Below, in pieces: positions 1-7,236 of a DNA stretch of 13,800 bases. The DNA is from CAYLNH01 sp964384625 (GTDB taxonomy: Bacteria; Verrucomicrobiota; Lentisphaeria; JABSQK01): the NCBI GenBank assembly GCA_964384625.1, contig CAYLNH010000193.1, positions 1 through 13,800 of the forward strand, given 5' to 3'. The translations under genes were made by a program, and so were the position numbers. Numbering within the stretch: the first letter of the stretch is position 1; each line of letters begins with the position of its first letter. Under the pieces are notes generated by a model. It made no database searches. It was not told the origin of the DNA and saw nothing but the letters and a program-made list of their open reading frames with translations.

Positions 1-47
1 ATCGCATATGCAGCAGCATGACGAGTGTCGCCTATTTGCATGCCGTA

Positions 48-437
48 TTAATAGGCAGCCTTTCCTTCCCGCGTAGGACAATCCCAGATCTTCACCGGAA
101 GGTAGTCCCCCTCAACCAACGCATCTGCATAGAACGGTGCCGACTTCTCACGATCTGACTGGGTGTCGCCCGAATGCCACCAGTTGCTGTAAGGAGCCGA
201 CGATGCGATCTTGTCAGGTCCACTGACCAGAGCCGGCATATAGTCGTCGCCATCTTCCTGGTACATCACGTACCCGAGTGCAATCTGTTTGAAGTTTCCC
301 AGGCACACGACTTGGTTTGCGCGAGCTTTGGCTTGAGTCAGAACTGGCAGCAACATTGAGGCCAGGATCGCGATAATTGCAATGACAACCAGTAGCTCGA
401 TCAGCGTGAATCGTTCAGAATTGCAGAGATCCTTCAT
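48..437 (-). CDS. Prepilin-type N-terminal methylation domain protein (pseudopilin-like), interrupted by an in-frame stop
   Basis: The protein begins MKDLCNSERF|TLIELLVVIAIIAILA, a type IV prepilin leader. The cleavage and methylation site lies before or at F10, and the conserved Glu is at position +5 of the mature protein, followed by one hydrophobic helix. Next comes the QAKARANQVVCLGNFKQIALGYVMYQEDGDDYMPAL segment (split here: QAKARANQVVCLGN, then FKQIALGYVMYQ) typical of the H-X9-DG / DUF1559-like pseudopilins abundant in Lentisphaerota, Verrucomicrobiota and Planctomycetota. I chose the ATG at 437 rather than the one at 473, because AGGAGG lies at 448-453, 10 bases before it, and the promoter at 485-513 puts the transcript start near 478. 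The product has only 129 residues and stops at CPTREGKAAY, whereas family members usually run past 200. After the TAA the same frame continues YGMQIGDTRHAAAYA to the window edge, so this is probably a nonsense-interrupted gene. The assignment to the prepilin class is secure. Its function as a pilin is not. Confidence 0.85.
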   Translation of the reverse strand: MKDLCNSERFTLIELLVVIAIIAILASMLLPVLTQAKARANQVVCLGNFKQIALGYVMYQEDGDDYMPALVSGPDKIASSAPYSNWWHSGDTQSDREKSAPFYADALVEGDYLPVKIWDCPTREGKAAY

Positions 438-484
438 CCGAATGCTGCCTCCTGAGCAGCCGATCTTCCTCATGTCACTAATTC

Positions 485-513
485 ATTATATCCAAGCCTT
501 GCGCTAAATGCAA
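485..513 (-). promoter_or_regulatory. Sigma-70 promoter of the prepilin-like gene
   Basis: On the minus strand a perfect -10 TATAAT (485-490) lies 17 bases downstream of TTGCAT (508-513), a partial -35. The predicted start near 478 gives a leader of about 40 bases to the ATG at 437, with an AGGAGG inside it. Confidence 0.65.
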
Positions 514-779
514 GGGTTCAAGCTGGAATTGAACAATGGGAAAAGCAAGTGCTCGACGAACCACGTTCAGCCATCAGCCGAGAAGATCAACACCCTCGCG
601 GTGCGGAGTTTCAGGACGGGTCCCCTGCACGCGGAGTGACCTGAACGGGAGGGAGCATTGCGCAGCTGTTAGGAGATCTACCCTCAGGTACCGCCGGGCA
701 AACCGGGCAGGATGCAAAGGTAGCAGGACGGCGACGGTCGAGGGCCTACACAGGAAACGGGACTGCGTTCACTTCAATA
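514..779. other. Intergenic stretch with no convincing gene
   Basis: This is about 266 bases between the prepilin promoter and the end of mfd. A plus-strand frame that opens at 536 runs on into antisense of mfd and looks like a shadow. Short open stretches in the other plus frames carry no recognisable domain. The segment is purine-rich in part and holds a short tandem repeat of CCGGGCAAA/CCGGGCAGG around 693-711. I could not match it to tmRNA, RNase P RNA, 6S RNA or SRP RNA by their conserved core sequences. Confidence 0.4.
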
Positions 780-801
780 CAGATCAGGTCAAACTGATCT
801 G
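780..801 (-). terminator. Hairpin directly after the mfd stop codon, possible terminator
   Basis: CAGATCAG (780-787) and CTGATCTG (794-801) form a perfect 8-bp stem around a 6-base loop, starting at the base next to the mfd stop codon (802-804). No T-run follows on either strand, so it may be a weak or factor-dependent terminator, or only an mRNA 3'-end stabiliser. Confidence 0.35.
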
Positions 802-3800
802 TTATCCCCTGCACTTTTTGGCAGTTCTATGCACAATCTGCACCAGCTGCACCAGTTGTTCCCGGGGTGATGCGGCTTCGATGGCGGGGAATCTGCCGTT
901 CAGGTTCTTGAGGAAGCCGCTACGGGTTTCCAGGTAGACCTTGCGGTTCCGGACGCTGATGCTGTGGATGCCGGCGTTGGCGGCGGTAATCTTCATCTTG
1001 ACGATCATCAGGAAGTTGACGGCGGCCAACGGCAGCCGGCCGAAACGGTCGCGCAGTTCCTCCTGATAGGCGTCCACCCGGTCCACCTCCTGAAAGCTGC
1101 TCAACTCGCGATAGCAGGCGACGCGGGTGGCCTCGTCGGTAATGAAATCACGCGGCAGACAGGCGGAGACGCGTTCGGAATCGGTGGTCGGCCCGAAACT
1201 GATAAAATCGCAGATCAACGCGACATCCGGGCGGTGCACGGTATTTTCCCCCTTCATCCGGCTGACGGCTTCACGCAGCAACTGACAGTACAGATCGAAG
1301 CCGATGGCGGCGATGTGGCCGGACTGCTCCCGACCCAGGATGTTGCCGGCGCCGCGGATCTCCAGGTCGCGCAAGGCCAGACGAAAGCCGCTGCCCAGCT
1401 GGGTGTACTGCCGAATCGCTCCCAGCCGCTTGCGGGCGTTGTCCACCAGCATGCCGTGCGGCGGGATGAACAGATAGGCATAGGCCTGGCGATGGTAGCG
1501 TCCGACACGGCCGCGCAGCTGATACAGCTCCGCCAGACCAAAGCGGTCGGCGCGATCGATGACGATGGTATTGGCGTTCGGGATGTCCAAGCCGGACTCG
1601 ATGATTGTCGTACACACAAGCACATCCGTTTCACCCTCCATGAACCTCAGCATCACATGCTCCAGTTCGTGCTCGTGCATCTGGCCGTGGCCGACGTCGA
1701 AGTCGGCTTCGGGCACGAGTTCGCGCAGGCGGGCGGCAACCTGCTCGATGCTCTTAACGCGGTTGTGCAGGAAATAGACCTGGCCGTCCCGCTGGATCTC
1801 GCGCCGGATGGCCTCGCGAATCAGGTCCTCGGAATACTGGGCGACAATGGTCTGCACCGGCAGCCGCTCCAGCGGCGGCGTGACGATGGTGGACATATCG
1901 CGCAACCCGGACATCGACAGATACAGCGTCCGCGGAATCGGCGTGGCGGTCATGGTCAGCACATCAACGTTGGCCCGCATCTGCTTCAGCCGTTCCTTGT
2001 GCGCCACCCCGAACCGTTGTTCCTCGTCGACAATCATTAAGCCGAGGTCCTTGAACCGCACATCCTCGCTCAGCAATCGATGCGTACCGATCAGGATGTC
2101 GATTTTTCCTTCGGTCAGTTGCTCGAGGATCTGCCGTTGTTCCCCATGCGTCTTGAAGCGGGACAGCTCTTCGATCAGCACCGGGTACTCCTTGAACCGC
2201 TCGCGGAAGGTGAACAGATGCTGCTGACACAGCACGGTGGTCGGCACCAGCACGGCAACCTGCTTGCCCGCAGCAATCGCCTTGAAGGCGGCGCGCATGG
2301 CGACCTCGGTCTTGCCGAAGCCGACGTCGCCGCAGAGCAGGCGGTCCATCGGCCGGACCGCTTCCATGTCGGCGTAGACCTGCTCGATCGCGGTGTGCTG
2401 GTCCGGCGTCTCGGTGTATGGAAAGGCGTCGCCGAAGGCCTCCAGCAGCTCCTCCTCGCCCTGGAACGAGACGCCCTTGGACGTGGCCCGCACGGCCTGA
2501 ATCCGCAGCAGTTCCGCGGCGAAGTCGCGGACCGCCAGCTCCGCCTCGCCGCGTGCCTTCTTCCAGCGCGTGCCCCCGACCTTGCTCAGCTTCGGCAGGC
2601 TCTTGCCGGTACCGACGTAGCGCCCCACCAGGTAGGCCTGTTCCAGGGGCACAAGGACCTCCACGCTGTCGGCGAACTCCAGCGCCAGGACCTCCTGGAA
2701 CTGGCCGTTGAACTCGGCCATCCGGATGCCGTGGAACTTGCCGACGCCGTAGGCGGCGTGCACCACGAAGTCGCCTGCGTGCAACTCCGCGGTGCTGTGC
2801 AGGAGGTGGTCCGCATGGAAGGTCGGCTTCGGTCTCCGCCGCGGCGGCGCGGCCTTCGAAACCCCAAAGATCTCGGCCTCACTCAGGAGCACCAGAGGAA
2901 CGTCGGGAAACATGACCCCGCCCCGGATATCCCCCGCAATCAGCTCCGGCTCGCAGCCGCGGAGAGCTTCGCTCTCGTGCAGGATCTCCCTGAAACGATC
3001 CAGTTTGCTCTGGCTCGAACAGCAGGCGCCGATCCGAAAGCCGTCGCGGTGCCAACGGCCGACGGTGCTGTGCAGCAATTGCTTCAGGAGGAGTTGGCTG
3101 TGTTCTTCGGTTTCCGGGGTGGCGGCGGCAAACAACGTCGATAACGGAGCTGCGGGCGGCCGGTATGCCGGATTCAGGTCGAAGGTCTCATCGAGGACCA
3201 CCAGCGGCAGCCGGCCGTCCCCCAGCGAACGACAGCAGTCCGCTTCGGCCTGGTCGCCGTAGGTGTCGACATGTTCGGCGAGCCGTGGCGGCCGGCACAT
3301 CACCACGCCGACGGCGGCGCTGTCGAAGTAATCCGGAAAACTGAAATACCTGTCGGGTTCCCGCAGGGCGCTCTCGCCGCGCGGGATCACCAGGCACTCC
3401 TCGACCGCGCGCCCGGACCGTTGGGTTTCCGGATCAAAGAACTTTATACTCTCAAGCTCTTGACCGAAGTAGTCCAGACGGATCGGGTCGGTGTAGACCG
3501 GGGAGAAGACATCGAGAATGCCGCCGCGCCAGGAGAACTCGCCCGGCAGGCGGACCTCGACCTCGTTGTCGTAGTCGAGCCGGGTCAGCAAGGCGGCCAG
3601 TTTCTCCGGCGGCCAGCTCTCGGAGCCGGTCCGGAGCGTGTAGTACTCCGCTCGGAACCGGCGGGGGTCCGGCGCCGGCGCCACTGCGGCCATGATCGAG
3701 GCGACATACAGCCCCGGGCCGCGGCCGGTGCGATCGAGAACCCGGCTGCGCTCGCACTCGTGCTCCGGAATCAACTGTCGTTTGGCGGCTTCGAACTCCG

Positions 3801-4044
3801 GGAGGAGGATGACTTGCCGATCCGACCCGAGCAGCCGAAGCCACGCCTGGACCTCCGGTGCGAGGTCCTCCGCCTGCCCCATGGTTTCGGTCAAGACCAC
3901 CAGTGACCGGCCGGATTGCACCAATTGCAGTCCGGCAATGAGAATCGGGAACAACGCAGGCGGGGATTCAACCGGGACCGGTCCAGCCTCAAATGTGGGT
4001 AAACCACGTAACTGACGCCGGATAATTTCACAGAAATCTGACAT
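802..4044 (-). CDS. mfd: Transcription-repair coupling factor Mfd
   Basis: Mfd is an ATP-driven DNA translocase. It binds RNA polymerase stalled at a lesion, pushes it off, and recruits UvrA for nucleotide excision repair. The 1080 residues are slightly shorter than the 1150 or so of E. coli Mfd. Residues 1-400 are the UvrB-homology part (for example LPGEFSWRGGILDVFSP, 166-182). The RNA polymerase-interacting CarD-like domain follows at about 420-490 (HAGDFVVHAAYGVGKFHGI). Then comes the superfamily 2 helicase core with Walker A GDVGFGKT (572-579), DEEQ (673-676), TATPIPR (699-705) and QLRGRVGR (842-849). The RecG-like translocation motif region is DLEIRGAGNILG, at about 892-903, and the C-terminal TRCF domain ends the protein. 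The start at 4044 gives the expected N-terminus, but the ribosome binding site is weak (GGCGGG). Mfd is divergent from the sigma-factor gene. Confidence 0.97.
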   Translation of the reverse strand: MSDFCEIIRRQLRGLPTFEAGPVPVESPPALFPILIAGLQLVQSGRSLVVLTETMGQAEDLAPEVQAWLRLLGSDRQVILLPEFEAAKRQLIPEHECERSRVLDRTGRGPGLYVASIMAAVAPAPDPRRFRAEYYTLRTGSESWPPEKLAALLTRLDYDNEVEVRLPGEFSWRGGILDVFSPVYTDPIRLDYFGQELESIKFFDPETQRSGRAVEECLVIPRGESALREPDRYFSFPDYFDSAAVGVVMCRPPRLAEHVDTYGDQAEADCCRSLGDGRLPLVVLDETFDLNPAYRPPAAPLSTLFAAATPETEEHSQLLLKQLLHSTVGRWHRDGFRIGACCSSQSKLDRFREILHESEALRGCEPELIAGDIRGGVMFPDVPLVLLSEAEIFGVSKAAPPRRRPKPTFHADHLLHSTAELHAGDFVVHAAYGVGKFHGIRMAEFNGQFQEVLALEFADSVEVLVPLEQAYLVGRYVGTGKSLPKLSKVGGTRWKKARGEAELAVRDFAAELLRIQAVRATSKGVSFQGEEELLEAFGDAFPYTETPDQHTAIEQVYADMEAVRPMDRLLCGDVGFGKTEVAMRAAFKAIAAGKQVAVLVPTTVLCQQHLFTFRERFKEYPVLIEELSRFKTHGEQRQILEQLTEGKIDILIGTHRLLSEDVRFKDLGLMIVDEEQRFGVAHKERLKQMRANVDVLTMTATPIPRTLYLSMSGLRDMSTIVTPPLERLPVQTIVAQYSEDLIREAIRREIQRDGQVYFLHNRVKSIEQVAARLRELVPEADFDVGHGQMHEHELEHVMLRFMEGETDVLVCTTIIESGLDIPNANTIVIDRADRFGLAELYQLRGRVGRYHRQAYAYLFIPPHGMLVDNARKRLGAIRQYTQLGSGFRLALRDLEIRGAGNILGREQSGHIAAIGFDLYCQLLREAVSRMKGENTVHRPDVALICDFISFGPTTDSERVSACLPRDFITDEATRVACYRELSSFQEVDRVDAYQEELRDRFGRLPLAAVNFLMIVKMKITAANAGIHSISVRNRKVYLETRSGFLKNLNGRFPAIEAASPREQLVQLVQIVHRTAKKCRG

Positions 4045-4061
4045 AAATCCCGCCGAAACTC

Positions 4062-4089
4062 TTGAAATTGCAAGCTATAATTTTATATT
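4062..4089 (+). promoter_or_regulatory. Candidate sigma-70 promoter for the sigma-factor gene, within the mfd/sigma divergent spacer
   Basis: TTGAAA (4062-4067) and TATATT (4084-4089) are separated by 16 bases and each matches five of six consensus positions. The start would be near 4096, which leaves an untranslated leader of about 250 bases before the sigma gene. The leader contains a GCCCGG-GAT-CCGGGC hairpin (4290-4304). The same AT-rich patch (about 4062-4091) presumably also carries the mfd promoter on the minus strand, but I could not place its -35 box. No gene is seen in 4045-4343. Confidence 0.4.
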
Positions 4090-4343
4090 ACTGACTTTTG
4101 CTTGCATTTTTGTGGGCCCATCATGGGCTGAATCGGTGCATGGACTTGGCAAGTGCCTTCTCATTTTGAGAACATCACGCATTGCTGACGGGACCTCCTA
4201 CTATAGGAACCCGCAGGCGCTTTTCAACCGCACGAGCCGTCGAGACCATGCCGCGTTCCAGTCGCAGGGGTCGTGCAGTGCAGCGTTCAGCCCGGGATCC
4301 GGGCAGAATGTGAGGAAACCGGTAAAGGAGCACTACAGCATAT

Positions 4344-5285
4344 ATGATTAGCGGTAAGAGCGACACGATGAAGGCGTACATGCGTGAGATCGGCCAGATT
4401 CCGTTGGTGACACGGGATGAAGAGGTCAGTCTTGCCGCAGAGATCGCCTCGGGTTCTGAGAGCGCCAGAGCGAAGCTGATCCAGAGCAATTTACGGCTTG
4501 TGGTCAAGATCGCTCACGACTTCAAAGGCCTCGGTCTGCCCTTACTGGACCTGATCAGTGAAGGCAATATCGGCCTGATGAAGGCCGTCGAGAAGTTTGA
4601 TCCGGCCAAAGGCGCGAAATTCAGCAGTTACGCCGCCTGGTGGATCAAGCAGTCCATGCGCCGGGCTCTGTCCAACCAGAGCCGCACCATTCGTATCCCG
4701 GTGCAGTCGGCCGGCAAGATCAACAAGATCAAAGGCGCCCGTATCAAGTTGACCGAAGAACTGGGGCGCGAGCCGACGGACGGCGAGATTGCCAGTCACT
4801 TGGAGTTCAGTGAGCGCACCGTCACCGCCCTGCGGCTGGCGGAGCTGCGGACCTTCTCCCTGCAGGACCCGATCCAGCAGGGCGAAGAGAGCATGTACCA
4901 GGATATCATCCCGGATTTCGGCACGTCGACGCCGGATGTGATGATCTCCGACCGCGAGATGCTCAAGCAGCTGAAAGGGCTGATCGACCGTCTGGACGAA
5001 CGTGAGCAGTTGATTCTGGTCATGCGGTTCGGGCTGGACGGTTCGCGGCCGAAGACGCTCGAGGAAGTCAGCAAAATTATCGGCCGGACACGGGAACGCG
5101 TGCGGCAGATTCAGAATCAGGCCTTGGCCAAGTTGAAGAAATTCATCGACGAGGACAAGCTCACAGCGGAAGAAGACCTGGAAGGCACCGAGCATATTGC
5201 CGAGGCCAAGGTCAAAGCCGTTGCGGACCGCGCCCGCGCCAAAGCCAAAGCAAACGAAGAAGAAGAAGAGGCCACGTCGGTCTGA
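4344..5285 (+). CDS. Sigma-70 family RNA polymerase sigma factor (RpoD/SigA-like, short form)
   Basis: This 313-residue protein directs RNA polymerase to promoters. Region 1.2 is near residues 9-40 (MKAYMREIGQIPLVTRDEE). Region 2 is near 41-110, with GNIGLMKAVEKFDPAKG (core binding) and FSSYAAWWIKQSMRRAL (-10 recognition and melting). Region 3 starts at TIRIPVQ (115-121), and region 4 is near 210-265 with the -35-reading helix-turn-helix TLEEVSKIIGRTRERVRQIQ. It lacks region 1.1 of long housekeeping sigmas, so it may be a group 2 factor or a short primary factor; I therefore give no symbol. The last 45 or so residues are a charged Ala/Lys/Glu-rich tail ending in EEEEEATSV. GGAG lies 13 bases before the ATG, which is long; the ATG at residue 9 is an alternative start. 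rpsU follows 53 bases downstream. Confidence 0.92.
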   Translation: MISGKSDTMKAYMREIGQIPLVTRDEEVSLAAEIASGSESARAKLIQSNLRLVVKIAHDFKGLGLPLLDLISEGNIGLMKAVEKFDPAKGAKFSSYAAWWIKQSMRRALSNQSRTIRIPVQSAGKINKIKGARIKLTEELGREPTDGEIASHLEFSERTVTALRLAELRTFSLQDPIQQGEESMYQDIIPDFGTSTPDVMISDREMLKQLKGLIDRLDEREQLILVMRFGLDGSRPKTLEEVSKIIGRTRERVRQIQNQALAKLKKFIDEDKLTAEEDLEGTEHIAEAKVKAVADRARAKAKANEEEEEATSV

Positions 5286-5322
5286 CGCCGGCGGCTCCTC
5301 GCTGCCGGACTGCCGGCAGGAG

Positions 5323-5330
5323 GGAGGTGA
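5323..5330 (+). promoter_or_regulatory. Near-ideal ribosome binding site of rpsU
   Basis: GGAGGTGA lies 8 bases before the ATG at 5339 and is fully complementary to the usual 16S rRNA 3' end. It fixes the start of the short rpsU gene and predicts strong translation. Confidence 0.8.
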
Positions 5331-5338
5331 GTTCCACA

Positions 5339-5506
5339 ATGTCTGAAATTCGAGTCAAACGTGGTGAACCCATCGATAAGGCCCTTCGTCGGCTGAAGAA
5401 GAAGATGGACAAAGAAGGCACCCTGAAGGACATTCGGAATCGCCGGTACTACGAGAAGCCGAGCGAAGTCAAACGCCGGATGATGAAGCGCAGCAAGCGT
5501 CGCTGA
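5339..5506 (+). CDS. rpsU: Small ribosomal subunit protein bS21
   Basis: This is a 55-residue basic protein, MSEIRVKRGEPIDKALRRLK through RRYYEKPSEVKRR to RSKRR. The VKRGEPIDKALRRLKKK start and the RRYYEKPSEVKRR segment are diagnostic of bS21, which sits near the anti-Shine-Dalgarno end of 16S rRNA on the 30S subunit and assists initiation. It is slightly shorter than the 71-residue E. coli protein, which is normal for many phyla. The start is set by a strong GGAGGTGA. The gene lies 53 bases after the sigma-factor stop with no terminator between, so the two are probably co-transcribed. A similar rpsU/sigma association is known in Proteobacteria (rpsU-dnaG-rpoD), but there the order is reversed. 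Confidence 0.96.
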   Translation: MSEIRVKRGEPIDKALRRLKKKMDKEGTLKDIRNRRYYEKPSEVKRRMMKRSKRR

Positions 5507-5531
5507 CCGCAGGGCGTCCTTTGGAATATTG

Positions 5532-5570
5532 AACATCCCTCCCGGGTCTGTTGCCCTGGAGGGATGTTTT
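5532..5570 (+). terminator. Intrinsic terminator after rpsU
   Basis: AACATCCCTCC (5532-5542) and GGAGGGATGTT (5558-5568) form an 11-bp perfect stem, extended inside by GGG/CCC after a one-base mismatch. It is followed by TTTT within 5567-5570 and then CATTTC. It ends the sigma-rpsU unit 25 bases after the stop codon and only 17 bases before the next start. Confidence 0.75.
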
Positions 5571-5587
5571 CATTTCGAGAGACTTCG

Positions 5588-5851
5588 ATGGAACTGAAAT
5601 ATCTCGAAGGCAAACGCTTCTGTGTGGTTTTCATGCAGGCCGACGACCCGGACCCGCAGCAGGTCCGGCTGCGGGCCCTGCACGGGCGCGCCAACGTCTC
5701 GGCGGCAGGCATCCTCTCAGTCGAACACGACGGCGGGGCATTCCAGGTACCCCGCTCGTGCTATCCGCAGATTCTGGCAAGCGACGGCACGGATATCCTC
5801 GGAGACGCCGAGTACTACGTGATCTGCCGGGTCTCCGGCATGGATCTCTGA
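5588..5851 (+). CDS. Small protein of unknown function
   Basis: I do not recognise this 87-residue protein (MELKYLEGKRFCVVFMQ to VICRVSGMDL). It has no signal peptide or membrane segment. It looks like a compact cytosolic beta-rich fold, with alternating hydrophobic stretches such as RFCVVFMQA and AEYYVICRVSG and three cysteines (12, 58, 80). I chose the ATG at 5588 because the in-frame ATG at 5564 lies inside the rpsU terminator stem. The ribosome binding site is weak (GAGAG). It sits just beyond the terminator and 39 bases before another small gene on the same strand, so the two may be expressed together. The frame stays open over its full length and codon use resembles its neighbours, which supports it being real. 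Confidence 0.6.
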   Translation: MELKYLEGKRFCVVFMQADDPDPQQVRLRALHGRANVSAAGILSVEHDGGAFQVPRSCYPQILASDGTDILGDAEYYVICRVSGMDL

Positions 5852-5890
5852 GGCGTTGCTTTTGCCTGCCGGCGCGACTAGGTTCTATTC

Positions 5891-6259
5891 ATGAGCTGGA
5901 TCAGCAAGATTGCGGCGCACCTGCGCTGGCTGTTTCGCCGGACTCCGGACCGGGTCGAGGTAGATCCGGTCAGCGTCCGCGGCTATTGCGGCGACAGCCA
6001 GGTTTGGGTAGTGCGTTGGGACAACCTGGAAGACGTTATGGTCGAGACCACGGATCGCGGCCCGGAGGAGGACAACTGCTTCCTGATCCTTGGTTGCCGC
6101 GCCGGCGATTACCGCATTCCCAGTGAGACCCCGGGGTTCCCCAACGTTGTCAACGCCTTGGCCGGCTGCCTCGAGGGCATCGACGAGAACGCCTTGATCA
6201 AGAGTATGGGCTGGCAGGAGAATCACGAGTTCCTGATCTGGGAAAAGCCGGCGGATTAA
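5891..6259 (+). CDS. Conserved-looking hypothetical protein with a W-x-N-L-x-x-V ... TTDRGP motif
   Basis: This 122-residue, probably cytosolic protein has a short basic amphipathic N-terminus (MSWISKIAAHLRWLFRR), then a core reading VVRWDNLEDVMVETTDRGPEE (about residues 39-59), DNCFLILGCRAG, and a C-terminal helix plus MGWQENHEFLIWEKPAD. The pattern of a beta strand with W-L-V, then TTD-GP, then D-x-F-x-L, then a closing FLIW strand resembles small uncharacterised proteins seen widely in bacteria, some near immunity-type genes. I cannot name a family. Its TAA overlaps the stop codon of the convergent srkA-like gene at TTAA (6256-6259). The ribosome binding site is weak. Confidence is good that it is a gene and nil for function. 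Confidence 0.7.
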   Translation: MSWISKIAAHLRWLFRRTPDRVEVDPVSVRGYCGDSQVWVVRWDNLEDVMVETTDRGPEEDNCFLILGCRAGDYRIPSETPGFPNVVNALAGCLEGIDENALIKSMGWQENHEFLIWEKPAD

Positions 6260-7236
6260 CCCACCGTATCGCGGATGTCCTGCAGTTGCGCCTCGAGCAG
6301 CGGCATCTCACGAGCCCAGAAATTCTGGCTCCCCCAATCCGGGAAATGGTCGCGGAAACTGGGGTCATCCAACTGCTTGGCCAGCCAGGCCCAGAAGTAG
6401 TAGCTGCGCATGGCCCGCAGGGGTTCGATCAACTTGATCGAAAACCAGTCGAACTCGCGAAACTCCTCATACCCCTCGATGATCAGGTCGAGCTCCCGGC
6501 GGGTCTCCTGGGCGTTGCCGGGCAACAGCATCCACAGATCCTGGATCGGCGGGCCCATGGCCATGTCGTCGAAATCGATCAGCATGATGCCCTTGTCCGG
6601 CCGGTCCAACACATTCGCCGCGTGGCAGTCGCCGTGGATGCGGATCTGCTCGCGGCCGTTGAACAACGGCGTGATTAACTTGAGGATCTCCTCGGTCATC
6701 GCCTCGAATTCCGCCCGGTGGGCGCGGTCGACGTGGTCGCCCGCACGCAGAAACTGGACGTCGGCCCGCATGGATGCGGCCGGATGCATGACAATCCGGT
6801 TCGGGGCCGGTTCCCCGGCGCCGACGACATGCAGACGGCCCATAATCCGGCCCAGTCGCCGCCAGTCCTCGTCCGTCCGGACCTCCAGCTCGCGGCCCCA
6901 GTCCTTGGGGTAGACGGCGAAGTAAATGTTGTCAGCCAACCCCAGCGTGCCGCCGTCCGCCAGCGGCAGCGGCGCGATCACCGGGATTTCGGCCGCGGCA
7001 CAGGCGCGAACGAACGCGTGCTCGTCCATCAGGGCGTCCCGGGTCCAGCGTCCCGGTCGATAGAACTTGGCGATCAGACGGTTACCCTCGGCATCCTGCA
7101 GTTCATAGACGCGGTTGATGTAACTGCGGTGGGGATGGGCCAGGCCGGTCAGCCGGACGTCCAGCGCGTCCTCGACGGCGTCCAGGATACAGTCTGGAGA
7201 GAGCGCTTCGAAGTCCGCCAGGCGATGATGCCTCAT
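6256..7236 (-). CDS. srkA: YihE/SrkA-like stress-response serine/threonine protein kinase (RdoA/APH fold)
   Basis: This 326-residue protein matches the length of E. coli SrkA (YihE, 328). It has a kinase fold of the aminoglycoside-phosphotransferase type: the ATP-binding Lys in LIAKFYRPGRW (54-64), a Glu in DEHAFV (71-76), the catalytic loop IHGDCHAANVL (200-210), the metal-binding DFDD (221-224), and the family signature GPPIQDLWMLLPG (228-240). E. coli SrkA protects cells under envelope and oxidative stress by phosphorylating proteins, and it is linked to the Cpx response there and co-transcribed with the disulfide oxidoreductase gene dsbA. Here it is the last gene of an operon containing a peptidyl-prolyl isomerase, a metallopeptidase-like protein and a lipoprotein, a parallel link to protein folding. 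Its ATG overlaps the TGA of the preceding lipoprotein gene (ATGA, 7233-7236). Confidence 0.9.
   Translation of the reverse strand: MRHHRLADFEALSPDCILDAVEDALDVRLTGLAHPHRSYINRVYELQDAEGNRLIAKFYRPGRWTRDALMDEHAFVRACAAAEIPVIAPLPLADGGTLGLADNIYFAVYPKDWGRELEVRTDEDWRRLGRIMGRLHVVGAGEPAPNRIVMHPAASMRADVQFLRAGDHVDRAHRAEFEAMTEEILKLITPLFNGREQIRIHGDCHAANVLDRPDKGIMLIDFDDMAMGPPIQDLWMLLPGNAQETRRELDLIIEGYEEFREFDWFSIKLIEPLRAMRSYYFWAWLAKQLDDPSFRDHFPDWGSQNFWAREMPLLEAQLQDIRDTVG

Noticed and set aside
536..937. 133-codon plus-strand frame between the prepilin gene and mfd
   Set aside because: Its last third overlaps mfd in antisense, it has no ribosome site or domain, and its Arg/Cys-rich composition is random-like.
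964..3144. Long plus-strand open frames of about 355 codons antisense to mfd (964-2040, 2080-3144)
   Set aside because: They mirror the mfd coding sequence in the frame favoured by its codon bias and show no motif or ribosome site.
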